Shown: positions 44,690 through 55,021, counted from the first letter of the stretch. The stretch: 64,000 bases of DNA from Sporosarcina sp. PTS2304 (GCF_003351785.1 NZ_CP031230.1:1-64000), one strand, 5' to 3'. Notes: a model not told the origin generated them from the sequence alone. Numbers and translations are program-made.

Positions 44690-44772
44690 TTCACTTCCCT
44701 CCGCTAGCATTATCTAGTGCAGGTTAAAGGGTTAAGGCCACAGCCTCTCTCAGCGAAAGCACCCCTAGTGTT
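44690..44772 (-). promoter_or_regulatory. TPP riboswitch (THI element)
   Basis: Read on the minus strand it starts ACTAGGGGTGC, then has the invariant GCTGAGAG, ACCCTTTAACCTGC and TCTAGATAATGCTAGCGGAGG-type core (GATAATGCTAGCGGAGGGAA). These are the conserved boxes of the TPP aptamer. With the downstream terminator it should switch off thiZXY when thiamine pyrophosphate is abundant. Confidence 0.95.
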
Positions 44773-44817
44773 TATCCATCTCTTATAGTTGCATAGTATT
44801 AGTAGTTAGTCAAGATA

Positions 44818-45630
44818 AGACAAATTGAGGCTGACTTGGAATGTCTTGAGTCTTGCGCTTCCAGCCGTACTTTGTGTGTGCAAGACAGGTTGATCACTCT
44901 TTGTAGGGGGTGAAAGACTACGTGGGCTTGTGTGCTACTTCATGTTCGTTTGTTAGATGGAGTGGAGCTGACTTGAAGATTCTTGGGCTTGCGCTTCCAG
45001 ACGATACGCTTTCCGGAGGGGACGCGGTGGACCTCGCAAAAGTGCGCTGCGAGTTACACCTGTCAAATGCAAAGATGTGCTCCTTCTCGCTGCGCTTCAC
45101 TCGCAAAAGCCGTCCTTCGCAACGGCTTTTCCTGATCCTCCCGGAGTCGATCGTCTTCCAGCTTCAGCCGTACTTTGTGTAGGCAAGACAGTTTGATCAC
45201 TCTTTGTAGGTGGTGAAAGACCAAGTAAGTAGACTTGTCTGATACAATGCGACCGTTTTTGAAGTTAAAAAGCGGTGAAGTGTGGCTAGCTACTATGACT
45301 GTTTCGATGAACTGAGTGAAAAAATGACCTTATATACATTCAGTCAGCAAATTCAAAGCTTCACCACACTGTTTAGGAAGCAGAACTTACCAAACTCTAT
45401 TTCTGGACGAACACCAACTGACTTACGGACACTACTTCAAGGATTCTCCCGGAAGAACCGGCGACTCCTGGAGGATCAGCGCGTCAGGCGTAATCGCCAA
45501 CGCACTTTTGGCGAGTCCGCCGCGTGCCCTCAGGAAAGCGTCCGGTTCTGTAGGGAGAATCCTCATACGTACCCTACTTTTCTGCACTGTACAGGAGAAT
45601 CCTAGCACGTATCCTTATTTTCTTCACTGC
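44818..45630 (+). repeat. Modular dispersed repeat, composite copy (partial type 1, type 1, linker, type 2)
   Basis: A gene-free block. It opens with a collapsed type-1 unit (44830-44880), then a complete type-1 palindrome with the 85-base insert (about 44995-45155), the linker (45160-45430) and a type-2 palindrome lacking the insert (about 45438-45562). A duplicated outer fragment (GGAGAATCCTAGCACGTA) follows at 45595. Confidence 0.85.
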
Positions 45631-45715
45631 ACAGGCTCGTCTGTTCTTATTTATGTCGTATTGCGTTTCACAAACAATTGCTATAAAATCAAAGATAGTT
45701 ATATAAAGTATTTTG

Positions 45716-45905
45716 GTACTTTGCCAGTTTGCAAAGTTGAAAAAGGAATCAGGTGAAAATCCTGGACGGTCCGGCCACTGTAAATGGAAAGTAATTTCAA
45801 GTAACCACTGGTGCATAACTGGGAAGGTTGAAGTTGCGTTTGTATCCATAAGTCAGGAGACTTGCCACAATACTATGCTAGTAGCCTTCCGGAAAAAGGT
45901 GTGCA
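45716..45905 (+). promoter_or_regulatory. Cobalamin riboswitch
   Basis: Conserved elements of the B12 aptamer in order: AAAAAGGAATCAGGTGAAA (45739 on), TCCTGGACGGTCCGGCCACT, GTAA, GGGAAGG (45821 on) and the B12 box AGTCAGGAGACTTGCC (45851-45866). It precedes a terminator and the large surface-protein gene at 46002, which should therefore be repressed by adenosyl- or methylcobalamin. Confidence 0.95.
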
Positions 45906-45940
45906 TGTTTTGTGGTAGAATTCTGTACACACATACATAT

Positions 45941-45978
45941 GCCCTTGTCTCTTTCTGGAGGCAAGGGCTTTATTTTGT
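45941..45978 (+). terminator. Cobalamin riboswitch expression-platform terminator
   Basis: A hairpin GCCCTTGTCTC / GAGGCAAGGGC followed by TTTATTTTG, 10 bases before the ribosome site of the 46002 gene. Confidence 0.88.
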
Positions 45979-46001
45979 AGAAAAATTGGAGGTAGAAATC
46001 A

Positions 46002-49000
46002 TTGGGGAAGATGAAAGTAGCAAGAAAGTGGTTTTCCGTAGTAGTCAGCTTTTTATTGATTTTATCATTTTTTAATCCCGTTGTTCATGCGATAAGTTCG
46101 GAAGTAGAACCATCAGAGGACATTACGGTAAAGCTTCGAATAGAAAGCTATGATCGTACCATTTTACCAGCAACGGAAGTAAGTTTTTCACCTTATAATA
46201 TTACACATGCTGTCGGAAAAAATAGCTTGGATGCAAACAGTCCACTCGCTATTTATGCAATTGTAAAGGCGTTGGAAACGAACGGCCATAACGTGACGAA
46301 TACCGATAAATTCAACTTCGGAAATGGCGCGTATATTACGAAAATTGACGGCATCGAAACATTTGAAGTAAATCCGCCTATGGATGGCTGGATGTATTAT
46401 GTAAATGATCAATACGTAGATAGAGGCGTAGGGGAATATGCATTATCGCCAAATGATGAAGTGACAGTATTTTTTACACCGGATTACTCTACAACAAAAT
46501 ATGCTTGGTTTGATCAGAAACAAGTCACTACGACTGCAAATCAAACAGAAACCGTACTATTAACGGCATCTTCCTATGATTTTCAAGCAGATGAGGTAAT
46601 AGAAGAAGTCGTTTCAGATGCTACAATCCTTGTGGACGATAAACCGCTTCTAGTAGACGGTCAAGAAGTGAAAACGAACGCAGAAGGAATTGCTACTATT
46701 ATATTCTCAGAACCTGGCACCTATCATCTGTCAGCTCGAAAGATGGATGGAGACTTCAGCTCGATTACTCGTCCGTATAGTCAAGTGATCGTAGGTGAGG
46801 CAGAACAACCAATCGAGAGTCCTTCAGCAGAACAAATGCTGGAAGAAGTCGTGCAGTTCTATAAAGAAAAAGATATGATACTCGATTCATGGCAAACACT
46901 AGTCGGACTATATGCAGCAGGAGAAGACTTACTTAATGAACAATGGAAGTTACCCGCTTGGCAGAAAGAAGAACCGGCTAATCTGAAAGAAACTCATCAT
47001 GGAACCGAACATATCCGCTATATTTTCGGACTGCTTGCGATGAATGAAGACCCTGCGAGCGCATGGGGTTCAAAACGTAATCTGTATGCAGAATTAGCGA
47101 AACAGCAAAACCCAACAACAGGCGCATTTGGTGGCATCAACAAACATATGTGGGCATTGCTTGCGATGGACACCGGTGAACGATTGGGCGCAGATTTGGG
47201 CACGTGGAATGAAGATGCGAAACAACAAGCGCTAGACTATTTAATTAGTAAACAAAACGAAGATGGCGGCTATGCATTAAGTGGAACAGTGTCTGACCCT
47301 GATTTGACGGGCATGGCATTAATCACACTAGCCAATTATCAAGGCAATAGTGCTGTCGATACGGCAATCGAAAAAGCAAAAGGCTTATTAAGAGCGCAGC
47401 AATTGCAACTTCAAACCGGCGGCTTCAAATCGGCATGGAGTGGGGATAATGCCAATTCCTTAGCTACAGCTATTTGGGGTCTGCTTGCCATAAATGAAGA
47501 CGTGCTAACAACTGATTGGCAAGTAAAAGGAAATACTGTACTAGACGCAATAAAAGGATTCCAAAAAGAAGACGGTTCATTTATATGGAAAAGCGATTAC
47601 CCTACAACGAACCTTATGTCAACAGAACAAGTATTGCTTGCTTTAGCGGATATGAAAGCTGGGAACTCGGTGTGGAATCGTATTAAGATGACGAAAGAAC
47701 CCGTAAAACCTACTGCAACCGTTCAGATTGATGGTTTGAGTGAGACGATCATTCCACAAACAACAGTTACGTTTGAACCGGGTAGTACGATCTTGCAAAT
47801 AGTAGAGGCATTACTAACAGAAAATAATGTGAAGTTTGAAACCGATAAGTTGAAAAAGAACTTTTTCTCTATCAATGATGAACAAAAAGGACAGTTAGGC
47901 GGCAGTGACCATTGGTTTATTAGCGTCAATAACGAGTCCTATACTTCTTATATAGATAATGAATTGCAAAACGAAGATACTATTCATCTCTATTATAAAC
48001 GTAATGCAACATTGCTTTCTGCCACAAAATTAACTGTCGGAGATGTCAATCCAACGATTGAAGTAACTGTCACAGGGGATACGTTTACAGAAGCAGCTTC
48101 AGATAAAGCGAACTGGAGTATCGCACAAGATGAGTTGACAGTAAGTGAAGTAGACGTACAAACGAATCAAAAAGTGCGCTTGACGCTTACTGGAACAGTA
48201 CCAGACAAAATGATTCAAATTAGTCCTACAGAACAATCGATTGTATCCAATCAAAAGAGATCTGCATATAATATGCCTCAGAAACCGGTCGTTATTCGGT
48301 CGGCAGAAGAAATGATTGCGGATACATTGCGTTTCTATGAAGAGGAACGATACAAAGAAGAAACATTTGGCTATGATGTACCAGAGCTCGGCTGGATGGA
48401 AGTCGTGGCACTTAACGCGGTCAGTGAAAAAGTGAAGGATGGAACTGTGTCGCTCCCGACTTGGGTGACGACTGATCCTGGTTTGAAAGTGGATGAAAGT
48501 GACACTCATCACATTCGCTACATTTTCGGTTTGTTAGCGGCTGGAAAAGACCCTTCTAATGCGTGGGAAACGAAGCGCAATCTGTACGCGGAACTAGCGG
48601 CACAGCAAAAAGAGGACGGGTCATTCGGTGGCAGCAATAAACATACGTGGGCAATGCTTGCGCTAGATACCGGAGAAAAACGTGGCCAAAATGTCGGGAC
48701 ATGGGATGCGCAAGCGAAAGAGAAAGCACTGGAGCATTTATTGAAGCAAGAAAAAGATACTGGTGGATTTTCATTGTCAACTAAAGCCTCTGATCCAGCA
48801 GACGCGGACATGACAGGTATGGTTTTATTAACGCTTGCGAATTACCAAGATGAAAGTGCGGTGAAAGCAGCAATTGACCGCGCGAAGCAAGTGTTACGCG
48901 AACAACAAATGGCTACCGCTGGATGGGGAGCATGGGGAAGTGAAAACTCTAATAGTATCGCAACTGTCCTCTCTGGATTAATCGCAGTTGGGGAAGATGT

Positions 49001-50432
49001 CAACGCTGCCGAGTGGCAAAAGGATGGAGTCACTCCTCTCACTTCACTAAGTAAGTATCAAATGGACAACGGCGCGTTCACTTATATGTTAACCCCACGA
49101 AAAATGATAAATCTAAAAGCAACGGAACAATCATTGATTGCTTTACACGAAATCAAAACAGGCCAATCCATTTGGCAACAATTTTCAGCAGTCGAAGGTA
49201 CGGAGCCAAGTGAACCAGTAGTAGAGAAGGCACAGCTAACTTCCACAATCAAAACAGCAGAACAAAGACTTGAGACAACGCAAGAAGGAACGACTGCTGG
49301 AACTTATAAGAAAGAGGATCGTGATACATTACAACAAGCGATTTCAACAGCCAAAACAACTGAAACAGACGAACAAGCAGAACAAGCAAAAGTCAATGAA
49401 GCGGTAGAGTTATTGAAACAAGCGATTAAGCAGTACGATCAATCAATAATTGTAGCTATTATACCACCCACTCAACCTACTACCATCACATTTTCTGTAG
49501 AAGCACGAACGATGGATGCAGGGGACATTATTAGTCCGAAAAAAATAGAGATTCAATCAGGAGATACAGCATTTACCGCATTAAAGCGGGAATTAGAAAA
49601 ACGTTCTATCTCATTAGGTTATGAAGGAGTAGGGCCGACCGTATATGTCAAAGTCATAAATGATTTAGGCGAATTCGATGGCGGTCCACAAAGTGGCTGG
49701 ATGTATTCAGTAAATGGTGAATTTCCGCAGTTTAGTGCTGGTATCTATACGCTAAAGAAAGATGATGTTTTACGATGGCAGTATACAAGAAACTTGGGAG
49801 CAGATTTGGGGGATAACTGGAACCCGGATCCAAAACCAGACCCTAAACCAGATCCAAAGCCAGATCCAAAACCAGATCCAAAACCGGAGCCTAAGCCTGA
49901 ACCGCCGGTAAAAGCACCTGAACATATAGAAGCTACTGTTGAAGGCGGAAAACTTCATATTCAAGTGAAAGATGAGAAAACAGGCGAACTTCAACCAGCA
50001 AAAGTTGAGAAAACAGAAGAAATAGGCGGATTTGTCATTGTACAAATCGGTGAAGCTGGAAAAGCAATTGACGCTTTACAAGGAATTGAATTGCCTCCAG
50101 GAGAACCGAAAGTAATAGTATTAGACAATGATCAGCCATACTCGTACTTCCAATCTGAAGGTGGAGTGAAACCTACAAAAGAATGGGAGATTAAATTTTC
50201 AGCACCTTTATCGCAAGATGCAAACAATGACGAAAAAGTAATTGTCCGAAATGGAGCGGGTGAGCTTGTCGAAGCTACATTGGTAGTTGGAGCAGATGGC
50301 AGGTCACTAAAAGTCGTACCAACTAAAGGATATACACAAGGTGAATTGTACTATATTACGATTACTGGCGTTACTTCAGCGAGTGGTAAAGTAATAAAAG
50401 AACCTATACGTAAAATCTTCGTTGTAGAATAA
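46002..50432 (+). CDS. B12-regulated transcobalamin-like surface protein (three DUF4430-like domains, two alpha/alpha toroids)
   Basis: A 1476-residue secreted protein. The TTG start has GGAGG 9 bases upstream; signal peptide about 1-30. Regions: DUF4430-like 1 (about 42-165, MDGWMYYVNDQYVDRGVGEY); an Ig-like part; helical toroid 1 with prenyltransferase/squalene-cyclase-type repeats (about 274-558); DUF4430-like 2 (about 571-668, GGSDHWFISVNNESY); toroid 2 (about 766-1064, closely similar to toroid 1); a FIVAR-like helical segment (about 1076-1148); DUF4430-like 3 (about 1158-1264, SGWMYSVNGE); a PDPKP repeat linker; and a C-terminal Big_5-like domain. In animal transcobalamin/intrinsic factor an alpha/alpha barrel plus a DUF4430-type beta domain clamp B12. 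With the cobalamin riboswitch this suggests surface B12 capture. No LPXTG or SLH anchor is seen. Confidence 0.85.
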   Translation: MGKMKVARKWFSVVVSFLLILSFFNPVVHAISSEVEPSEDITVKLRIESYDRTILPATEVSFSPYNITHAVGKNSLDANSPLAIYAIVKALETNGHNVTNTDKFNFGNGAYITKIDGIETFEVNPPMDGWMYYVNDQYVDRGVGEYALSPNDEVTVFFTPDYSTTKYAWFDQKQVTTTANQTETVLLTASSYDFQADEVIEEVVSDATILVDDKPLLVDGQEVKTNAEGIATIIFSEPGTYHLSARKMDGDFSSITRPYSQVIVGEAEQPIESPSAEQMLEEVVQFYKEKDMILDSWQTLVGLYAAGEDLLNEQWKLPAWQKEEPANLKETHHGTEHIRYIFGLLAMNEDPASAWGSKRNLYAELAKQQNPTTGAFGGINKHMWALLAMDTGERLGADLGTWNEDAKQQALDYLISKQNEDGGYALSGTVSDPDLTGMALITLANYQGNSAVDTAIEKAKGLLRAQQLQLQTGGFKSAWSGDNANSLATAIWGLLAINEDVLTTDWQVKGNTVLDAIKGFQKEDGSFIWKSDYPTTNLMSTEQVLLALADMKAGNSVWNRIKMTKEPVKPTATVQIDGLSETIIPQTTVTFEPGSTILQIVEALLTENNVKFETDKLKKNFFSINDEQKGQLGGSDHWFISVNNESYTSYIDNELQNEDTIHLYYKRNATLLSATKLTVGDVNPTIEVTVTGDTFTEAASDKANWSIAQDELTVSEVDVQTNQKVRLTLTGTVPDKMIQISPTEQSIVSNQKRSAYNMPQKPVVIRSAEEMIADTLRFYEEERYKEETFGYDVPELGWMEVVALNAVSEKVKDGTVSLPTWVTTDPGLKVDESDTHHIRYIFGLLAAGKDPSNAWETKRNLYAELAAQQKEDGSFGGSNKHTWAMLALDTGEKRGQNVGTWDAQAKEKALEHLLKQEKDTGGFSLSTKASDPADADMTGMVLLTLANYQDESAVKAAIDRAKQVLREQQMATAGWGAWGSENSNSIATVLSGLIAVGEDVNAAEWQKDGVTPLTSLSKYQMDNGAFTYMLTPRKMINLKATEQSLIALHEIKTGQSIWQQFSAVEGTEPSEPVVEKAQLTSTIKTAEQRLETTQEGTTAGTYKKEDRDTLQQAISTAKTTETDEQAEQAKVNEAVELLKQAIKQYDQSIIVAIIPPTQPTTITFSVEARTMDAGDIISPKKIEIQSGDTAFTALKRELEKRSISLGYEGVGPTVYVKVINDLGEFDGGPQSGWMYSVNGEFPQFSAGIYTLKKDDVLRWQYTRNLGADLGDNWNPDPKPDPKPDPKPDPKPDPKPEPKPEPPVKAPEHIEATVEGGKLHIQVKDEKTGELQPAKVEKTEEIGGFVIVQIGEAGKAIDALQGIELPPGEPKVIVLDNDQPYSYFQSEGGVKPTKEWEIKFSAPLSQDANNDEKVIVRNGAGELVEATLVVGADGRSLKVVPTKGYTQGELYYITITGVTSASGKVIKEPIRKIFVVE

Positions 50433-50439
50433 AAAATGC

Positions 50440-50486
50440 ACTGTCACAAAAGTCAGCAAAAAGACTTTTGTGGCAGTCTTTTTTCT
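50440..50486 (+). terminator. Terminator of the B12-regulated gene
   Basis: A hairpin ACTGTCACAAAAGTC / GACTTTTGTGGCAGT followed by CTTTTTTCT. Confidence 0.93.
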
Positions 50487-50489
50487 ATA

Positions 50490-51285
50490 AACGCCTGTTG
50501 AGTAACCATATTATGGGTAATTCATTCGTTTAAAAGCGAGTTAGGTAATAGAAATAAGTGGACGACTTCGACTAGCTGGAATACTGAGATTAAGATTATA
50601 AGATGGAGCAAAGCTGAATTGAAGTGTCTTGCGGCTTGCGCTTCCAGACGATACGCTTTCCGGAGGGGACGCGGTGGACCGTCAAGCGCTGCGAGTTACA
50701 CCTGTCACCCTTATCCTCTCGGAGTCGATCGTCTTCCAGCTTCAGCCGTACTTTGTGTGTGCAAGACAGGTTGATCACTCTTTGTAGGGGGGAAAACCAA
50801 GTGGACTCGTCTGATACCATGCGACCGCTTTGAAGTTAAAAAGCGATGAAGTGTTGCTAGCTACTATGACTGTCTCGATGAATTGAGTAAAAAATAAATG
50901 ACTATATACGCATTCGTCAGGCAATCCAAAGCTTTACCTACAATATTCAGGAAGAGTAACTTGCCATACTCTATTTCTGGACGAACACAGACTGACATCC
51001 CGACACAACCTCAAGGATTCTCCCGGAAGAACCGGCGACTCCTGGAGGATCAGGAAAAGCCGTAGCGAAGGACGGCTTTTGCGAGTGAAGCGCAGCGAGA
51101 AGGAGCACATTTTGGCACTTGACAGGCGTAATCGCCAACGCACTTCTGGCGAGTCCGCCGCGTCCCCTCAGGAAAGCGTCCGGTTCTGCAGGGAGAATCC
51201 TAGCACGTACACTCTTTTTCTGCACTGCAAAGGAGAAGTCACTTACCTCACTCCAACTTCTGGACGAACATAAACTACTTGAAAT
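50490..51285 (+). repeat. Modular dispersed repeat, composite copy (type 1, linker, type 2)
   Basis: The cleanest composite. Left flank CGCCTGTTGAGTAACCATAT, a type-1 palindrome without insert (about 50645-50732), the linker (50740-51010), a type-2 palindrome with the 85-base insert (about 51013-51201), and a right flank with TTCTGGACGAACATAAACT. No gene in this stretch. Confidence 0.87.
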
Positions 51286-51307
51286 TTACAACTACACTAT
51301 GTAATAT

Positions 51308-51342
51308 AATGACCAACAGACCGAAATGGTATTATGGTCATT
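51308..51342. promoter_or_regulatory. TetR-type operator over the yhgD-yhgE promoter
   Basis: A 35-bp inverted repeat with arms AATGACC / GGTCATT and inner ACC / GGT symmetry. It overlaps a TATAAT box (51305-51310) and ends 18 bases before the TetR start. This is the usual layout for autoregulation. Confidence 0.65.
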
Positions 51343-51360
51343 TTAAGATGAGGTGTCATA

Positions 51361-51930
51361 ATGAATCGCAGAGAAGAAATTATGTTAGCGGCTGAAAAGT
51401 CCTTTACGATGTTTGGATATAAAGCAACGACAATGGATCAAGTAGCGAAAATCGCAAATGTAGGAAAAGGAACGATCTACACGTTTTTTTCTACGAAGGA
51501 AGAGTTGTTTCATTCGATTGTTTGGGAAATGGTTAAGGAAATGAAAGAGGTTTCTGAACAGGGAATAGTAGCAGGAGCTTCTTTTCAAGAGAATGTCCAT
51601 GCCCGAATTATGCAGTTATTGAAATTTAGAGAAACTCATCAATTATTTATTAAGTTGATCGAAGAAGAGAAAGAATTACGGACTCCAGCCGTCGGAGAAG
51701 CGCTCGAGAAAATTGAAAAAGAAATTCTACGCTATATAGCGAGTAAAATCGACAAAGGAATAGCAAATGGAGAGCTAAAACAATGCAATAGTGAGTTGAT
51801 TGCTTATCTTTTATTTAAAATGTATGTAGCTTTAGTAGTTGATTGGAATAAAACACATGAAAAACAGCTTACGGAAAAGCAAATTACTGATATACTCAAT
51901 GATACGATTTTCTCTAGTCTATACGTGTGA
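51361..51930 (+). CDS. yhgD: TetR-family regulator (YhgD-like)
   Basis: A 189-residue TetR-type repressor. The N-terminal helix-turn-helix covers about 1-50 (FGYKATTMDQVAKIANVGKGTIYTFFSTKEELF), followed by an all-helical ligand/dimerisation domain. The next gene, 24 bases away, encodes a YhgE/Pip-type membrane protein, the same pairing as yhgD-yhgE of B. subtilis. It probably represses both genes through the inverted repeat at 51308-51342. The symbol is assigned by context and family, not by close sequence comparison. Confidence 0.85.
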   Translation: MNRREEIMLAAEKSFTMFGYKATTMDQVAKIANVGKGTIYTFFSTKEELFHSIVWEMVKEMKEVSEQGIVAGASFQENVHARIMQLLKFRETHQLFIKLIEEEKELRTPAVGEALEKIEKEILRYIASKIDKGIANGELKQCNSELIAYLLFKMYVALVVDWNKTHEKQLTEKQITDILNDTIFSSLYV

Positions 51931-51954
51931 TATCAAAGTGAGGTTAGTTCATAA

Positions 51955-54900
51955 ATGAATAAAATTTGGTTTATTGTCAAACGAGACATTCGTAACATTA
52001 CAAAAAATAAAGCAGCGTTAATTGTGATAGCGGCAATCGCATTTCTGCCGTCGCTCTATGCGTGGCTGAATATACTTGCTTCCTGGGATCCTTATTCGAA
52101 TACTAAAGGAGTTTCAGTGGCGATTGTTAGTGAAGATAAAGGGGCGACGATTGAAGACAAAGAGTTTAATGTGGGCGATGAAGTGATCGTCTCATTGACA
52201 AAGAATGACGACCTCGGTTGGCAGTTCGTAACAAAAGACGAAGCCATCAAAGGTGTAAAACACGGTGATTATTACGCAGCTATTATTATACCAGAAAACT
52301 TTTCAGAGAATTTAAGTAGTGTCGTTACAGACGATATTAAACAACCTAGATTGGATTACTATATTAATGAAAAGATCAATGCCATATCTCCGAAGGTCGC
52401 TGGAAAGGGAGCTTCCGCAATTGTGGAAAATATCGATAAAACATTTGTTGAAGAAGCTAACCAAGCCGTCATAAAAGTATTTAATAATTTAGGAGTAGAA
52501 TTACAAGGTAATCGTGCAAATATTGAAAGACTACGGGATTTAATTTACCAATTAGAGGATGACATTCCGGAGATCTACTCCAAATTACAATTAGTCGATA
52601 AAGGATTGAATTTTGCAGATTCGTCTATCGATCGAGTAGATGTCGTACTTGATGATGTAGATAATGTCCATGCAAACGCGAAAAAATTGAATGCGCGTCT
52701 AATAGCTAAATTAGAAGAAAATGAAAAAACAGTAGACCAAACGTTAGCCGCTATCACATCAAATCTTGAGAGTGCACAAACTGCATTTCGCAAAGTGCCA
52801 ACTATCACCAGTGAACTTGCAGGAAAAGGAGAAGACTTAGACCGTATTACGAATTCTTTGCGTGACAAGCAAGGAAAGTTAGAAGATACGAATGCTCGAT
52901 TAGATGAAATTTATGATTTTTTGAAAAAACAAGACCAAAATTTACAGAACTCTACTAATATTCAAGACTTACAAGCAACCTTGAGCAATAGCGTAGATGA
53001 TTTGAGCCGCTTGAAAAAGAATCTGCAAACATTGATAGCAGATTTACAGAATGGAAAAAATCCAGCAGCTGATGTAGTGACACAAACACAAGAACTATCG
53101 AAGAAGTTAGCGCAAGACATGGAAAGAGTACAAAATAATTACCTTACTGTCTTGTATCCACAAACGGAAAAGTTATTGAAACAACTGCAAGACCTTTCTG
53201 GAAATATGACTACATTATTCGATCGAGCGACTGAAGTGAATACTACAGCGATAAAAGCTGTGCAACGACTAATTGATACGCGCGATTCAATAGATCTGAG
53301 TGGCATGAAAAGTGAATTGGATCAGTTATCTTCAGCAATAGAAGGTCAAATGAGTAGAGTAGATAATGTGATTTCTATATTAGAAAGAGCTGGCAACATA
53401 ACAGGTAGCGAGAAGCTCAGAAATTTGGAGCAAAAGTTCGCTTCATTAAAGGAGCAAATGCAAAAGACAACCCAAGTGATTAACGGGATACAGGCGGCTA
53501 TTGAAAGAGGAGAAAACCCAAGTAGTAGTTTGCTTACTCAACTAAAAAGTCAGCTCGAAGCTACTCAACAGCGCATTACGGACACGCAAAATCAATGGAA
53601 TCAAAATAGCCAACAAACGATACAACAAGCAACGGAACAGTTGAAATCATTTGACCAGAACTTGCGTGATCGATTCAATGAACTGCAAGCATCTAAAACA
53701 GAAATTGATGAAAAACTGCAAAAGTTGCTTGAAACCGCTGAGAATCCAGAGCGAACAATCGAAGCTTTAGAAACAATGGTAGAACGTATCGACAATGGCT
53801 TAACCGCAATTGGGTCCATCACCAGTGGCTTAACGGATTTACAAAATTTCATTCATTCCGATAAGCTTGCCAATGAAATTGAAAAAATCAAGACGATACA
53901 AGATAGCTTATCTACTACACAATCTTCAATAGATGGGTTAATCGTGCGTATTAACGACTCTAAAGCAAATGGAAAAAAACATTTAGCGGAAATTGATCGT
54001 GTGTCCGGAGAGTTGGATCGTTCAGTAGGTGAAGCGATCGACTTTGTAAATAGTGACCTCTCAAGAAAGTATAAATCTGCGATGAGAGATGCAACGAATG
54101 CACTGTATGATGTATCTGATGTGCTCGATGAAGTGAATAGTCGCATTCCGCGTTTGCGAGAAGCCCTTGGGAAAGCGGAAGAGGGAGTTACGTTAGGGAA
54201 AAAAGATCTTGCGAAAGCACAGCAATACTTCCCAGAAGCACGTGAAGCGATCGAGACGATGGCTGAGAAAATTCGTGCACTAGAAAAGGACGGAGATTTA
54301 GATAAATTACTAGAAGTTCTTGCAACAGACCCAGCCGGAGTTAGTAAATTCTTCGCAGATCCTGTCGTGCTGGATGAACATCCCCTCTATCCAATTCCAA
54401 ACTATGGTTCTGCGATGAGTCCGTTCTATACGACACTCTCTTTATGGGTCGGTGCATTATTAATGGTTTCTACATTGAAAGTGGATATTCGTGAAAAGTC
54501 ACGATTTAAAAGCTACCAAACGTATATAGGCCGACTCATTATTTTCGCTGGTATTGGAACGATTCAATCGTTAATCGTTACGGTAGGTGAACTATTTATC
54601 ATGAACACATACGTTGTCAACAAGTTACCTTATGTATTGTTCGGTGTACTAGTGAGTATAGTGTTCGTTTCGATTGTCTACACATTAGTATCCGTATTTG
54701 GAAATACAGGAAAAGTTATGGCGATTATTTTAATGGTCATGCAACTAGGTGCATCTGGTGGAACATTCCCAATCCAAATGGCACCGGAGTTTTTCCAAAG
54801 AATCTCCGCATTCATGCCTTTTACTCATGCCATTACGTTATTACGTGAGGCGATTGGCGGAATTCTTTGGGAGGTAGCTTGGAAGCAAATCGTTTATTTA

Positions 54901-55011
54901 CTCATTTACTTTGTACTCGCTTTAGTGTTAGGACTTGGTTTGAAGAAGTTCTTTAATAGATCGAGTGATAAGTTTATGGAGAAAGCGAAGGAAAGCAATA
55001 TTGTGATATAA
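51955..55011 (+). CDS. yhgE: YhgE/Pip-type membrane protein with long coiled coil
   Basis: A 1018-residue protein. The N-terminal transmembrane helix (about 20-42, AALIVIAAIAFLPSLYAWLNI) precedes the YhgE N-terminal extracellular domain (SNTKGVSVAIVSEDKGAT, GDYYAAIIIPENFSENLSSV). A very long helical/coiled-coil region follows (about 170-800), then five to six C-terminal transmembrane helices (about 820-1000) of ABC-2 transporter type. Relatives include B. subtilis YhgE, the lactococcal phage infection protein Pip, and type VII secretion EsaA-like proteins. The cargo or function of the chromosomal YhgE is not established. It is co-transcribed with the TetR gene. Confidence 0.88.
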   Translation: MNKIWFIVKRDIRNITKNKAALIVIAAIAFLPSLYAWLNILASWDPYSNTKGVSVAIVSEDKGATIEDKEFNVGDEVIVSLTKNDDLGWQFVTKDEAIKGVKHGDYYAAIIIPENFSENLSSVVTDDIKQPRLDYYINEKINAISPKVAGKGASAIVENIDKTFVEEANQAVIKVFNNLGVELQGNRANIERLRDLIYQLEDDIPEIYSKLQLVDKGLNFADSSIDRVDVVLDDVDNVHANAKKLNARLIAKLEENEKTVDQTLAAITSNLESAQTAFRKVPTITSELAGKGEDLDRITNSLRDKQGKLEDTNARLDEIYDFLKKQDQNLQNSTNIQDLQATLSNSVDDLSRLKKNLQTLIADLQNGKNPAADVVTQTQELSKKLAQDMERVQNNYLTVLYPQTEKLLKQLQDLSGNMTTLFDRATEVNTTAIKAVQRLIDTRDSIDLSGMKSELDQLSSAIEGQMSRVDNVISILERAGNITGSEKLRNLEQKFASLKEQMQKTTQVINGIQAAIERGENPSSSLLTQLKSQLEATQQRITDTQNQWNQNSQQTIQQATEQLKSFDQNLRDRFNELQASKTEIDEKLQKLLETAENPERTIEALETMVERIDNGLTAIGSITSGLTDLQNFIHSDKLANEIEKIKTIQDSLSTTQSSIDGLIVRINDSKANGKKHLAEIDRVSGELDRSVGEAIDFVNSDLSRKYKSAMRDATNALYDVSDVLDEVNSRIPRLREALGKAEEGVTLGKKDLAKAQQYFPEAREAIETMAEKIRALEKDGDLDKLLEVLATDPAGVSKFFADPVVLDEHPLYPIPNYGSAMSPFYTTLSLWVGALLMVSTLKVDIREKSRFKSYQTYIGRLIIFAGIGTIQSLIVTVGELFIMNTYVVNKLPYVLFGVLVSIVFVSIVYTLVSVFGNTGKVMAIILMVMQLGASGGTFPIQMAPEFFQRISAFMPFTHAITLLREAIGGILWEVAWKQIVYLLIYFVLALVLGLGLKKFFNRSSDKFMEKAKESNIVI

Positions 55012-55021
55012 AGGGAATGAA

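Noticed and set aside
44818..44895. A separate gene or RNA between the TPP riboswitch and the repeat block
   Set aside because: The sequence matches the outer part of the type-1 repeat unit and needs no further explanation.
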